Notes under the pieces: model-generated | The model's database searches: none | What the model was told of the DNA's origin: nothing | Seen by the model: only the letters and a program-made list of their open reading frames with translations | Shown: in pieces, positions 33,233 through 45,301 of the stretch | Position numbering within the stretch: the first letter of the stretch is position 1 | How the letters are laid out: every line of letters begins with the position of its first letter | DNA from: Macrocybe gigantea | Taxonomy: Eukaryota > Basidiomycota > Agaricomycetes > Agaricales > Callistosporiaceae | Direction of reading: 5' to 3' | NCBI GenBank assembly: GCA_011319805.1 | Contig: SJRY01000065.1 | Coordinates: 124,001 to 188,000, forward strand | Length of the DNA stretch: 64,000 nucleotides | Translations under genes and position numbers: made by a program

Positions 33233-33468
33233 TGTTTTATGTAGAATGAGAGAGTTTACGAGATGGTATAAAGTCTTTGAGTTTTGACCGTGGGAGTTGT
33301 CAGTTTTGAGCGGTAAACACTGTAGGGAAAGGAAATGTCTTGAGTGGCTGCATGCTGCACAAGGCTGTGTGATAAGCTGCGCACTGTGCAAGGCTGTGTG
33401 ATAGATAATGAGGGGGAAGGAAGATAAGATGAGGAAATTGAATGGTCCATTGGGTGGCATCCATAACA
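33233..33468 (-). repeat. Divergent chromovirus-like solo LTR
   Basis: The minus strand begins TGTTATGGATGCCACCCAATGG ACCATTCAATTTCC, similar to TGTTACAGACATTACCCAAAGG ACCATTTAATTTC of the LTR at 30151. It ends around TACATAAAACA. It carries a TTTATACC promoter-like word. No matching 5-bp duplication could be identified, so the ends are approximate. Confidence 0.5.
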
Positions 33469-33819
33469 GTGTCACGGTTGTATTCCAACAGGATTTTCTG
33501 GGTATAAGATCCCATAAAGCATGCTCAATGTGGTCATTGGCATTGTCTGTCATGCAAAATGGGTGGAAATGTGGAACCAAGCTGGCAGCGGCTGTTACAG
33601 ATCCAGAACCAAATCTGGTTAGATGTCTGTGCCTTCGGTTAACTTTGCCCAAAATCATCCAAAGTTTGCTGGAAAAGTTGAGTTTGCTGTGGGCTGCAAA
33701 TACACTCTAATCCTAGGTAAATATTCATTTCCAAGTCGTTATAAGATTAAAAAAGGCCTAGAAAGACACGGTTAACGGAATGTAGATGTGGTGATCTGGG
33801 GTATCTAGAAAAACAATTT
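33469..33819. other. Intergenic, nothing recognised
   Basis: No coding frame or repeat is recognised. The stretch lies downstream of the stop of the DENN-type gene and probably holds its 3' UTR. Confidence 0.4.
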
Positions 33820-35997
33820 CTAATATCCAAATAAGACACCCAATAAATCTCTCCATCCTCGTCTCACAATTATCTTCGAACCGCCTCCATATTCTGATGA
33901 CAACCACTCGAGATACTTAGCATCCGATCCGCTGAATGGACCGAGTTCGAACAAAACTAGGTCCTTCGGAGATATATATACTATTGGCGTTGAACCGTCG
34001 TCGGGTATAAATGAATCTAGCATTGAGAGCTGGAAGGAGGAATGAGCGTGAAAAGTCTGTAATAGGGATAAAGTCGTCATCATTTGGCGTTCATCGCGAT
34101 CGCGTCGCTCGTCTTCGCCGATAACATCGAATTGTTCTTCGCTTTCCATGGCCATGGTCGCTGCGGTCGACATTGATGTTCGTCTCGCCTTTCCCTTGCC
34201 GCTACTTCCAGCAGCATCGGGGTTGGTGTTGACGATGGTGCCCCTTCCACTCGACCATGACATCCCGCTGGTACTCCTCATGGCTTTATTGGTCGCGCTG
34301 CCACTCGGTCGGCCCTCGATACCAAGTCCGAGGCTCCTCACAAAGCCGTCTCCGGTCATGCTGAGGTCATCGTCGCCTTCTAACCGTATCTTTCCCCAGT
34401 TCTCAGATCCACCCGCGGTGGAGTACGACATTTTTGAATTGCTGCGCCAAGAGCCGATCCACAGCCCAGCACACATGACGCAGACATCTTCGTAGACACG
34501 CCAGACGTCCGACCACGCCGAGGTTAACTTGGAGCGAGATTCTGGTGCCGTCGATGGACCACAACAGCTGCGTTGGGAATGACTATCAGCGTCGAGTAGG
34601 AGTATGCGATCTAGTTCATTCCACTGGTCGCAAGATAGGACAGTTAGGGACGAATCTGACGCTCAAAATATCGACGAACCAGTTTGACGTCGCTCCAAGC
34701 GAACCTGATCATTGAAAGTCGATGGCTGGGGCCTTTCGCGCTCGGTGAACTTGGGGAGACAACAGGCTTTGAAGAGTAGAAAGTAGGCCGGGTAGCCTTG
34801 CTAGGCGTTGATGTGGTCAGGTCAATTAACAAGTCATAACACGAAGGTTTATCGAGGAAGATGGCGTCGGTAGTACCTTGGAAAGGAAGAGGGGTGAGAT
34901 CAACATCTTATAAACTGTATCGAGCGACCTACAAGCAATCCACCCACGGCCGGTCTGGCCTTCTGCATGCATTCTGTCGAGGTCGTTAAGTGTAACGATA
35001 CCGAGGACATTGATAGCGTCGCTGCATTTTCCTTTTCGGGTCCGGATAGGTTGTACAGGACTGCTGATATCGGTCCCGCGCTCTTGCTGAAGGTCGTAGC
35101 ACATATCAGCGGCAACTTGGCAGAGTACACAGGCGGCTTCAACGGGAGGAAGCGTATAAATAAGTATTCTCCGACGGGCTAAAACATGCTTGTAGAGGGA
35201 CAGGGAGGAGGGTCCGAGAATCCGAAGGAGGTGAGGAAGGTGCAATGCCGGGTTCGCGCCTGATGGATCGGTTTCGATCTTCAATAGGTCAGCTTTTTCT
35301 TTTTTTTTCCAAGAGGCAGTCAGCCAGCATCAATCACCTCCCCAAGCTCGTGACACCAACCATTCCATTCTCTCGCTCCACCCAAATCTGCCCCCCTAAT
35401 TTTCCGCTCTTCAAAGAAGGCGCTCGCAGGCTCCCAATCAAATTCTGTCGGATCCAAGGCACCAGAAGTCTGAGAACGCGTATAAATTGTCGTAGTAAGG
35501 TCTTTCAAGTCCTTTACGTGTCTCCAAGGCCGCGGCCGTCGAGATTTAGCCAAAAGTATGCCTAAAGATGAAAGCCGAAATCCACGATGACCGTGCTCAA
35601 CTGTTTTCCTTCTTCGAAAGACACAGACGCCATGAAGGCCGTCTTTAGTGAAATATCTGGAAAGAACCTCCCATTTCTATAGCAGAATCAAGGATATGAG
35701 TAACGCACATGACATCCTCTCCTACGAGATGCAAACCACTGGGAAGGGCGCTGAACTCAACATGGTCGAGATTCAAGTCTAGCAAACAATCATTTAATGG
35801 ATAGCAAGGCATGAAAGGTATAACGACGCACCCTCACTAGCCTTGAGACACCAATCGACTATGTTGCCTCGGGTCGGATGGAATGATGCATGAAATATAG
35901 CAACTGCCCGTCCGTTATTGTAGGTCAGTCTTTATTTTGTAGAAAAGTGCTCACCGAGGTCCTGAGGCGGTTTCGGGCTTGTATCGGAGGCAGACAT
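33820..35997 (-). CDS. DENN-type protein, LCHN/DENND11-like (DUF4484)
   Basis: Seven exons read on the minus strand: 35997-35955, 35903-35832, 35778-35709, 35656-35338, 35278-34933, 34876-34680 and 34623-33820. They sum to 1,851 nt, giving 616 residues, with GT-AG introns of 45-60 nt. The spliced N terminus (VAIFHASFHPTRGNIVDWCL, then HVEFSALPSGLH, DGLHGVCVF, GILLA) and middle (SSLSLYKHVLARRRILIYTL, GWIACTTDAIFLDKPSCYDL) follow the LCHN/Anr2-type DENN layout. The C-terminal 250 residues are low-complexity, with a conserved end (DLVLFELGPFSGSDAKYLEW). DENN proteins act on Rab GTPases in membrane traffic; that role is inferred from the family. The start at 35997 was chosen because it splices in frame (MSASDTSPKPPQDL). 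It lies alone among transposons, followed upstream by the wc-1 gene on the same strand. Confidence 0.8.
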
Positions 35998-36529
35998 TCA
36001 TCCAGATAGTGGTACACACAGGGCAATAGATATGAAGAAATGATCAATAGACGGTCGTAAACAGAATGGAGGCCTCGTGTCCGCCGCACCGAGGACCAGG
36101 CGAACCTGCATGGACTGTTAGCCGAGGCAGATTCAACTCCGACAATACCTCCGAATTCGGCTTCAATATATCGGTCCGTCATAAGTATTCCCTCCTGCGC
36201 AAATTCAAAATTAAATTTGTGATGCCTGTCACTACAGTGATGTTGGATTTCAAAGGGGAACGGCGGCGCGGCGAAGAGAGGCAGTCGGAAGATGGGCAAA
36301 CGTCTACGATTTTGAACTGTTTAAATACAAAACTTGTACTCTATATTAGTAAATAAAAATTTCTGCTGTTCTTTCCTCCGTGGGTTTGGCTGACCCATGT
36401 CGAATGAGGGAATTTCTTAATGAACAAAGTGACCTGAACTTTTGGAACTGAGAATTGAGCACCCCTCTTTCTGTGCTTTTCACATCAATAAAATGATTCT
36501 GCGGAAATTTACAATAAATATTTTGTGCA
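35998..36529. other. Intergenic between DENN-type gene and wc-1
   Basis: About 530 bp separate the two minus-strand genes. It should hold the promoter of the DENN-type gene and the 3' UTR of wc-1. An AT-rich stretch (36310-36360) is the only notable composition change. No repeat was recognised. Confidence 0.4.
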
Positions 36530-39500
36530 TTATGACAAGTAAGCCAGAGTGTCTCCACCATCCCAAGGACGCTTGACACCTCGAAACATGGGTGTACACG
36601 ACTGTGACGGCTTGTATTGCTCCTGACATTCTGCTACACCTGCGAGACAGAAAGAGGCAGCCAGCATATCAGTCGTTTCCTGAGGAACCGGCATCTGCGG
36701 AACGCTTGCGCCGTACACTGGTGGCGCCCTTTGCAGCACCAGTTCCAAACCAGTAGCACCCCGCACATCGCCCGCAAGCTCCGATGCAAGGCATCGAGAC
36801 TGTGAGTGATAAGATGAAACACTAGATATCGTTGACGGAGCTGTCGCGTGTCGGCATGCATGATGGGGGTGGCTGCTGCTCAAAGGCAGACCCGAATCAG
36901 ATGACTGAAGGACGTGCTGCTGCTGCTCGCAGAATTGCGTGTCGGGTTCGATGGGTGGTCCGGATGACATGAAGGCTGGGTGGCATGGCTGTGGATGCCG
37001 GAACGACAGTTGACGTTGACGTTGACGGTCTCCTTGCGTCGGAGGGTGGAGAGGAGATACAGCACCAGCCAGACTGCTCGAATCGCTCGACATCAAAGTC
37101 GGTTCAGCGGGATAAAGCGGCTGGGACGTGGACGGAGACGACAGGTCAGTAAAAGACGAGGGAGCCTCTGCGGTGTTCTCCACTTTCCCTCGTCCTTGCG
37201 ACGGCACGAGAACGGGCGGAGTCAGCAACGGCATCGCCTGGAACTGAGCTTCCAAAGCCCTGGCTTCGTCAACCAAGCGCTGATTAGCAAACTTGAGCTG
37301 TTGAAGCTCGTACTGCCAGCTAGAATTTCTGCTTGTCTCAAGCTCCTCGAACACGTTAGCATTGGGTGGATGAATCAATGGCGGTTGCGTGGAAGGTGAG
37401 GACGCTCCAGATCCCGTGCTCGAAGAGGATGTCGGTGTCGTGCCTATCGTTCTAACATGTATGACGATTGGCGGGGGCGTTATGCTCAAGAGAGGCACCA
37501 GTCCGTCCTGCGCTAGCGAATTCCTAGGCATGGTACGGTAAAGCACAATCCGGACCTTGATCGCACTCCCATCCTTTTTCGCCATCTCACAGTCCGACGT
37601 CCAAGCATCCGGCGCCTCGGACCGCGGCTCCTCAGACTACAAATACCTCCTTCAACAGCTCTGGCGTCGAGTGCGGAGAGCATGAGAGACTCAAACCGCT
37701 TGCTGATAATCTCGTCACTCTCCCATCCCAGCATGTGGCGAATGCCTGCCTCTGCGACAAGGAGGCTGCCGTGTCCGCTGACCATTCCCCAGAAATCGCC
37801 TCGCCGCCAGTGGAAGTAGCAGTCGCACCCCGGGGAGATGGTTGAGAGCTTCCACCTTCACCTGAATGCGCTTGCATCGGTTCCAGACTGCCGCACCTCG
37901 CCAAGAGGCCCCATTCGAGATAACTCATCTCCCTCGCCCGGCCGCTGAGAATGATCGCCTTGCGTCCCTTTCCCGGCTCGACGTGCAGTCGACCTCGACA
38001 CTCAACCCAGACGTACCGCCCCGACTTGACTCGAGCTCGGAATAGCATGTCGACGGACCGGGGGCTCGAATGCTGCTGAAGGAGGTCGCCGGACGTACTG
38101 GGTGGGTGAAGAAGGGAAGATCCGACACCAGCGCCGGTACTACTGCCATCCTTGAGCTCTCGCATAATGGGTACGACGTCCTCGGGATGCGCGATATCCG
38201 CCACCGATTTTCCAACCAGCTCGTCCGGTTCGTACCCGAGGACACGACGCACACTCGGCGCGACATACAAAAAGCTGCCCTTGAGCGAGACGACGTGAAT
38301 AAAATCTGAGGTGTTTTCCAGAAGCACGAGAGAGAGCGGATGATTAGCGAACCCGCTGGCATCCGCGGAGCTTCCAGCTAGCGCTTGAGAGCTCGAGCTG
38401 GAGTTTGGAGGTAGTACCGTCGTGGATGTAGTGAGAGGAAAGCGTTTGAGAAACTTTGGGTCGTTCAGCATTCGTCTGAGAACTCTGGACATGTAAAGAG
38501 GTGGTGCGCTGGACGGCTTTTTGCCGCCACCGCCGTCGCGGAGCGCATTGGAAGACTGAATTGGTGGCAGTTGTGGCGGCGTTCTGATGAGAGACAGAGA
38601 AGAAGCTTCGGAGTTGGCGGTGTAGTTGACAATGTAGCTTCCGTCACGAAGCTTCTGAAGTATGGCGTTTGGCTGCTCAGTAAGGTCGACTTGGAATCCG
38701 ACATGATACACCACGTCGTTCTCCTCATGCTCCTGGCCAGAGACTCCTCCTGAGATAGGGATGACCGTCACAAGATTGATAAACGCCTTGCCGTCCTTTT
38801 TGTAGTTGACGATGCTGATCTGGCATTCTTTGTCAGCTACGAGGTTCTTCTTCATGAAAGCCACACTCTGATGAGACGTGAACTGCCTCTGTTCTCCGCG
38901 ACGGACGTTGCCACCCGGAGCCTGGAGGAACCGGCAGTTGCGACCGAGAACTTCATGCTCCGAGTATCCAGTCAGGTGACAGAACGTCGGGGAGCAATAG
39001 ACGATTGGATTATCGTGACGTCGAACATCGACGACAACAAACGAACATGTAAGGTCGACTGGACCGAGGACGACGCGTGGATTGGGGCGTGTGGCGACAC
39101 GGGTGAGGACAGAAAGGAGATCGAAACCCGACGCGGAATATACAGGAAGACCGAGCGCGGATGGGGCGGTGATGTTGGTAGGGTCAGACGGGAGCGGCGG
39201 GACGTCTGCGAAGGTATGATGCAAGTCGGGCGGAGAAACAGAGGCATCGTGAGGCGAGGCGGCTGACTGTATGGAGACTGACGGTCGTAAAAACATGCTC
39301 AAGTCATGTGGAGGGACAGATGATGAGGGGGACAGATGGCCATGAAACGAAGTTGGATCCGAGGCAGCATGGGTGGGAGTTGTTTGGTCGTCAGACTGGC
39401 CATCAAAGTGGCCTGAATACGAGGCAGCGGACCTATGAATCCAGAAAGTTACGCGCAAAAGAGAGCGAAAATCGATCGCAGCAAATCAGCATATCCTGAA

Positions 39501-39785
39501 CGACAAAAAAAAGTCATGAACGTACAGAAAGTTGGAGACGTAATTAGATGTATATGGATTGAAACCACTGTGGGCGAGCCATGACGAGGCCGTCACGTCC
39601 TGTGGGTTGAACATGGCAGGAAAGAGCACTTCAGCGCCTCCGCCAGGTGCGAGTGTGGGTGCACCGCCATAAAGGAATTGGGGTATCTGTAAAGGAATAG
39701 GACTAGAAGAATGACCGAAGGGGTCATCGCCGTTCTGGTGTTGCTGACCAGCTGAAGCATCGTCGAGGTATCTCTGAAAGGGCAT
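36530..39785 (-). CDS. wc-1: White collar-1 type blue-light photoreceptor (LOV-PAS-PAS)
   Basis: Exons: 39785-39526, 39432-37862, 37799-37657, then an exon ending at 36530 that begins at 37585 (or at 37615 with a shorter intron). Either choice gives an open frame of 1,009-1,019 residues. A LOV domain (about residues 210-333) has the flavin-binding GRNCRFLQ, whose Cys (about 253) forms the photoadduct, and the tail VVYHVGFQVDLTEQP. PAS-B follows (about 452-570, DFIHVVSLKGSFLYVAPSVR). A third PAS spans the introns (FWGMVSGHGSLLVAEAGI, CEMAKKDGSAIKVRIVLYR). The C terminus is Ser/Pro/Gln-rich. No GATA zinc finger (CX2C...CX2C) is present, as is usual for basidiomycete WC-1; DNA binding is then supplied by the WC-2 partner. 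Expected role: nuclear light-dependent transcription factor controlling photomorphogenesis. The start at 39785 is the ATG nearest the conserved part; an upstream in-frame extension exists. Confidence 0.88.
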
Positions 39786-41021
39786 TGGGACAGCATGCAG
39801 GCATTTGGAATACAGCCAGTTATAACCCACGCCAGACCCTTCTTCCTTGTTCGCTTGCAAACACGTGCAGCTCGTCCCTCGATCTTCGCGGACATTCAAA
39901 AAACATCGTCGCCACCCATGCCCGTTCTCATCCCCCCTGGTTCCCAGCCCCGCTGGCCCGTCTCACTTTGCTCGTGGCGTAACGCTGTCATCCCAGCACT
40001 TGCAACCTTTTTCTCCTTTGTTTCTCAAGCTCAAGAATTTTTCCTTGGCAGGTTCAGGCCCACAAAACACTTGCACCTGTGATCATGCGGGCCACAATAT
40101 ACTCGTCAACCTCGTTCGCACGAACGGCCTTTGCTACCTCCGATGACGTTTATAGATCAACACAAGACGTCACCACCCCCGACTCGCTGGGCCCCAAACC
40201 TGCCTCCCATCCTGCTACAGATTCCTCGAACCGTCGGATCTGATAAGCGGAAACATTTCTGTCTACCAGCGCGATTGAGTGACAAAGCAAAGATTCAGCC
40301 GCATTAATGCCCAAGAAGCACCAAGAGACCGTGTACCTCCAAACTCCATTCCATTCCATCACCGGGCCCGTAGGAACAGTAAAGACGGTAAAGAACAGGG
40401 ACGATGACTACCGTCGCCGATCAGCAGCACTGTCCAACATTGACGTGCCGTCTCCAAATCAGAAGCCAAAAAAAACTGCGGGGCTGGCGAATTCATCAGA
40501 AAAACTTATCGATGATACTCACCACTCATCCGCCGGCACTTGTAGTCATACAATCAGACAAACACGTCAATCCGGTTATGGAAGTGCTAGCCTCGGAATC
40601 TTGACTGGTTGGCGAATGTTTGTGGGTGCCAACAGCTGCATCCCATAGATGCCAATTAAATCAACAGAACACTACTCAGATGTCAAGGAGTTAAATACAT
40701 AAAAAAAAACTGCTGATCCTTTTCTTTCGAATTGATGATGTAGATCAATGTTGAGGTGGAAAGTGAATAAGACATAATGCCAATCCAGACATATCCTTGC
40801 CAAGGTGAAACTCCTTTGGAGGAGGTTCACTCATCCTAGATGTGTATGCAACAACCATGTGATACAGTCCATCATACCCCTTTGCTAATGAGGAAATTTC
40901 TCCTTCCATCTCTTGATTCTTCATAATGATCTCTATATCAACACAAAGGATTCATGCAGCACAACTAGAGAGGGATTTTTTTAAAACCTCTGGCTTTTTT
41001 TTGGTGTACATTACACTTGCC
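39786..41021. other. wc-1 upstream region, no clear gene
   Basis: This contains the wc-1 promoter. A plus-strand frame at 40307-40648 (113 codons) and others nearby have no recognisable domain or supporting splice sites, and I do not call them. 40640-41020 is AT-rich with A/T runs. Confidence 0.4.
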
Positions 41022-41285
41022 CACAACCTCTGATAGACTCTTGATAGACCTTGATAGAATGTTGAGAGTCTTGATAGAGTCTTTGTTAGTATTGATCAGT
41101 TTTGATTCACTTCTGATAGGGTATTGATAGGGTTCTGATAGAGTCTTGTTTGCACTCAAGAGTCTTGATACAGTTCTGATAGATGTCTGATAGAGTATTG
41201 AAAGTGACTAATACTCTTGATGGACTCTTAATTGACTCTGGAAACCTATCAATACTCTATCAATACTCTTCCAATAGTCTGTAAT
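41022..41285. repeat. Degenerate TTGATAGAGTCT tandem array with inverted end
   Basis: The words TTGATAG, CTGATAG and AGAGTCTTGATAGA recur more than ten times at roughly 10-20-bp steps between 41030 and 41215. The end (41247-41270, CTATCAATACTCTATCAATA) is the reverse complement of the same word, so the array can fold back. No terminal duplications or coding were seen. It could be the core of a small inverted-repeat element or a decayed minisatellite. Confidence 0.55.
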
Positions 41286-41330
41286 ATTAACATATACATG
41301 ATAATCAGAGACCTTTTGATATGTTTATCT

Positions 41331-41650
41331 TGTTAGGCTAGACGAATCTCAAAAGGACTCAGGCAGACTAAGTGTGAGAGTGGTCTTGAGATGATGGCAA
41401 AAGGAATATGAAGCCTAGTGCTACTGGTACATCTGGGAGTCCTTCTATATGCTATAGTACTTGAGCATGGACCATGGGCTGCACAATGCTGTGGACTGCA
41501 GATGAGTAAGACTGGAAGGAGATGACTCAGGATGACTAGGGAAGTGAAATAACTCGATAACTGTGCACTGCACAGTATGATAGGAGAGATAAGGGATATG
41601 GAAAAGATAAGATAAGAAATTAAATGGTCCTTTGGGTAATGTCTGTAACA
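41331..41650 (-). repeat. Chromovirus LTR (320 bp), inverted relative to 30151-30470
   Basis: It ends TGTTAGGCTAGACG (41331) and CTGTAACA (41650) on the plus strand, which reads as TGTTACAG...CTAACA in its own direction. The length is identical to the LTR at 30151-30470, with only scattered substitutions. Confidence 0.85.
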
Positions 41651-41938
41651 TCACCTCTCTTTAGATTTGTGTCCTTGCAAAAAAACCTTAGTCCAGCTAT
41701 TCCACCCATATTGCTCTCCCAGGCAGTTGCAGCATATGGGGCCCATGTATGAATGAGTTCTTCATTGATGTGATGGATGTGATGGTATGGTGGCAAGGAG
41801 TTTAAATCACCAGTTTTCTGTGCAAAACATTTCCATTGCCTCGCAAAGTGCAATACATTCTGCTGCAGTGGGGCCAGTCCCATCAGGGGTTCACCCAGTC
41901 CAGAGGTGCATGCAGATGGTCATAACATAGTGCATGTA

Positions 41939-44900
41939 TTTTTTTTTTTTTTAAATCAACAATTTATAAAGCGGTGCTCAGTGGCAGTCTGCTTGTAAAT
42001 ACATGAAGGTACCTACAATAAATACAACTAGTCTGACCGTAACCAGACTGAGGAAATATACATAGAGGGTGCACTAACCCTGCTGTCTCCTGCCTGTGCG
42101 CATGCCACTTAGGCATGTGCTCATGCTGACTTGCTTGCTCGGCTCATGTCCCCAGCTCCTAAGAGCCAGACATGGTCAGTTCCATGTAAAGGGTCTAAAA
42201 GGGCCCATAATGACAGGTGTCGCAGAGTCTGCAATATGCAATAAAGCTCAGTGTTTGCTTTCGTCAAACACTATGTTGAATTGATGCTCTGGGTCCCCCA
42301 GTCCGAAGGCCGGCTGCAGTTATTTCTGCGCAAAGGCCCTGCAAGGAGCCATAACCCTAAGTATCCCCCGCTGCGAAGAGGCAGTTACCCACCTCTGGAT
42401 CCGGGATAAAAGCACCCGCTGCCTTATTAGACGTTAGGTACTTAACGAACCAGGAATGCACAAAGGCATCATACTGGCATTTGGTTGGTCTGTCCCAGTT
42501 ATGGCACAGAGTCATAACGTGGATGGAGTCCTCAGGCCTACATCCACAAGAGCATTCATCACTCTCAACAAAATTGAACCGTGCTCGATACACATTGATT
42601 GGCGCATGTCCACATGCTACACAATAGCAGCGAGCAAATAGCTCGTTGCCTGTCACCAACTTCATGAAACCTGTTCTTTTACGAAGTGAATGCTCATAGG
42701 ATTCAGGCTTTCCAGCATTGTGGAATCGAAACATGGAAGCACCAATATATTTCTTGATTCCAGATTCATGGAACAAGAGGTGTGCATCTCATCATCCGCC
42801 TCCTTTCAGAGTGCATCTGTGGTATACAAGGGATGAAGTCCCTGAGGGATGTCGAGGCCACGCACTGACTCATGCACTTTGACTTGAATAGCCACTTCCA
42901 GAAGGAAGGGACATGCAGAATGTAATCCTGTGCAGCTCGGATTGGGTAAACCAAGCATGCAATGAGGTGCACAGTGCAATAGAATGCGACTGCACAGAGT
43001 AGGGGTTGCAATCGATGATGCAATTGATTGCATTCATCGAGTCAAGGAAGCACATGATGGATATAGCTCCATCCTGTGCGATAGCCTTTTGGATTGACAT
43101 ACATAGTCCAATCAGCTCGGAATCATCACTTGTCACTTTGCCGACAGGCTGATGAGTTTCAAAAATGAGTGTATTGCCTTGGTATATCCAGGACGAGTAC
43201 ACTGACTGTCTGAGTGTATCTGCTTTCATGGGCACGGCACCATCACTACTTGTGTATACACAGTTAGGCTCAAGCTGGCACTCAGCAAGCACTTGTTCGA
43301 GCAATGCATGATAAGCCCTGACAGAGTCTTCGTCTCTGCCAAGGAGCTTATGGATCTCAAGGCAGCTGCTGAACTGGTCAACGAGCCACCTGCCCAGATT
43401 ATTTGCATCTGCGAAATAGTCCATAGATAGAAAGTTAGGTGGTTTAAGGTCCACCAAATCCTTGAGAGGGGACTTGAGCACACTGCACTGCCTGTCCAAG
43501 AGGGAGGTCAAGTTCTTCGACCTTGAGGGATCCCCCACTGCAGGCAGGGTGGTGAGAGACCTGAGGGCATGCCTCAGGTTGGAGTTAGCAAGACGGGCAG
43601 AGGATCCGGCTTTCAGATGCTTGATGAACCCAGCGATTGGCTCGACACAGGCCATCGTTTTAGCTGCACCCTCCAGATGGTGCAGAACTGGCCATTAATC
43701 CAAATGCAAGCCTTACACTGCATCTGACGAAGCTGCTTCATCAGTGCGACATTGCGCATACCATTGAAGTTCCAGAGTAAACATCTGTACATTGCGATAG
43801 GATGTGTGCATGACAGGTAGAGAATGCGCTTCTGTTGAGGATAGTCCTTGCACAGAGTTGCCCAGCATCTGAAAAGCCCTGGCAGTTGTCAGTGCCTTCG
43901 TGGCATAGAAATGGACATGCTCCTTAAAGGACAGGTGCGCATCCAAGAAAAACCCAAGGTATCTCCAGACATCTTTAGGCCATAGAGGAGTGTTGCCCAT
44001 GAATGGGGCAAAACCCAAATCAATAGAAGGACAGGGGTCCTTACTATTGCACGAGAAATGCTGCAGTTCAGTTTGTTGTGTTCAACAACAAGACCAAAGT
44101 CTGTGAAGAGGTTGTGCACAGACACATATGCCTTCTAGAGCTTTGGAACATTGTCCGGAATGGATTTGGACTGAGCAATGATCAGTCCATCATCCACAAA
44201 TGACATGATGGTCGGCATGTCACCAACCTTCTGGTATATTTTCAGTACTGGTGCCAAATACAGGTGACAGTACCGGGGATAGAGCAGAGCCTTGGCCGAC
44301 ACCAACATCGGCATCAAACTCTGGCGAGATGGCACTGCGCCAGGCATATGAAGTCTTACACCCAATGAAGTAGGATTTGAAGAACTTTGACACTTGATGT
44401 GAAAGCCTCCATGCTGTAGTATCCTCACTAACATACAATAGTTGAGTGATGGAAAATATTGAGCGACATCGAAAGTGATGACACTCATTTTGAGGCCTTT
44501 AGCCAGCCTTGCCAGATAATATGGGTTAAGAAGACACCCACATCCTCTGTAGAGTTCTGTTGGATGCCACCAAACTGCTTCGGGTCAAAGACAGCAAATT
44601 TAGTTGCTTCATATTGCATACGTCATGCTAGCATCTTCTTGACGAGTTTGCCGAGAGTATTCAAAGCACAATCAGGTGAAAGGCCTTTGGGGTATTATAT
44701 GCAGGTTTGCCAGGTTTCAGAATAATCACTGACAAGCTCTGCTTAAAGTAAGAGGGCCAATGGCCCAGTTCCAAACATGCATTAGCAATGTTCAGGATGA
44801 AATCAGTCAAGTGAGGGAATTTCACAAGCTGTTTAACATGGCCCAGGACAGATGATCTGGTCCTGGGCAGAGGTGTTGCTACAAGGCTCCAAGGACTCTT

Positions 44901-45301
44901 GGAGTTCTGCAGCAGAGAATGGGACCCAGTCCTGAATTGGATGAGGCTCGAGCTCATCGAGCTTATCCAGATTAACTGGCCTGTCAGACGCAGCATTATA
45001 GGATTTGTTGAGCGCATTCCACAGTGACTCGATAGAGTTACAAGGCTGTTCCCAAAAGGAGATGGCCTCGTAAGCTGGGAGCGGTCTTTGCTTCATCCAT
45101 GCAGCTAGATCCCATGGATGTTGTGATTTTTCAGCAACTTCCTTGATTCGCTGATCAAAGAAGGTGCATTTGGCATCTTTAATAGCTTATCGCCAGATGC
45201 GGTGGTCACCTTCAGACCGGGTCTGCCTGAAGGTGTCCAAAGTTTCAGAACAGTGCTGATTCCACCAGCCTTTGCTCCGTTTCAATAGCTTGCACTCCTT
45301 A
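41939..45301 (-). mobile_element. 5'-truncated LINE with 15-bp target-site duplication (copy H)
   Basis: Flanked by AACATAGTGCATGTA at 41924-41938 and 45302-45316. Poly-T at 41939 marks the 3' end. The 5' truncation lies near the end of the endonuclease domain (CTTGCACTCCTT, 45300). The host sequence on both sides is one continuous chromovirus, so the order of events is certain. Subfamily as A and E. Confidence 0.92.
42390..45301 (-). pseudogene. LINE ORF2: RT, RNase H, zinc knuckle (copy H)
   Basis: From 45301: linker (KQRPLPAYEAISFWEQPCN), RT in several frames (SVITFDVAQYFPSLNY near 44488; catalytic MSFVDDGLIIAQSKS near 44200; GFAPFMGNTPLWPKDVWRYL), RNase H in the frame 43655-42870 (YTSSDGAVPMK, SDDSELIGLCMSIQKAI, CFLDSMNAINCI) and the terminal part 42776-42357 (KKYIGASMFRFHNAGKPE, SDECSCG). 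At least six frame changes. It lacks the endonuclease because of 5' truncation. Inactive. Confidence 0.75.

Noticed and set aside
37632..39458. One unspliced 608-codon frame as the whole wc-1 coding region.
   Set aside because: Its C-terminal end leaves the PAS homology; the third PAS domain lies in another frame reached through a 62-nt intron.
40307..40648. A 113-codon plus-strand ORF upstream of wc-1 as a gene.
   Set aside because: No domain, no splice support, biased composition, and it lies in the presumed wc-1 promoter.
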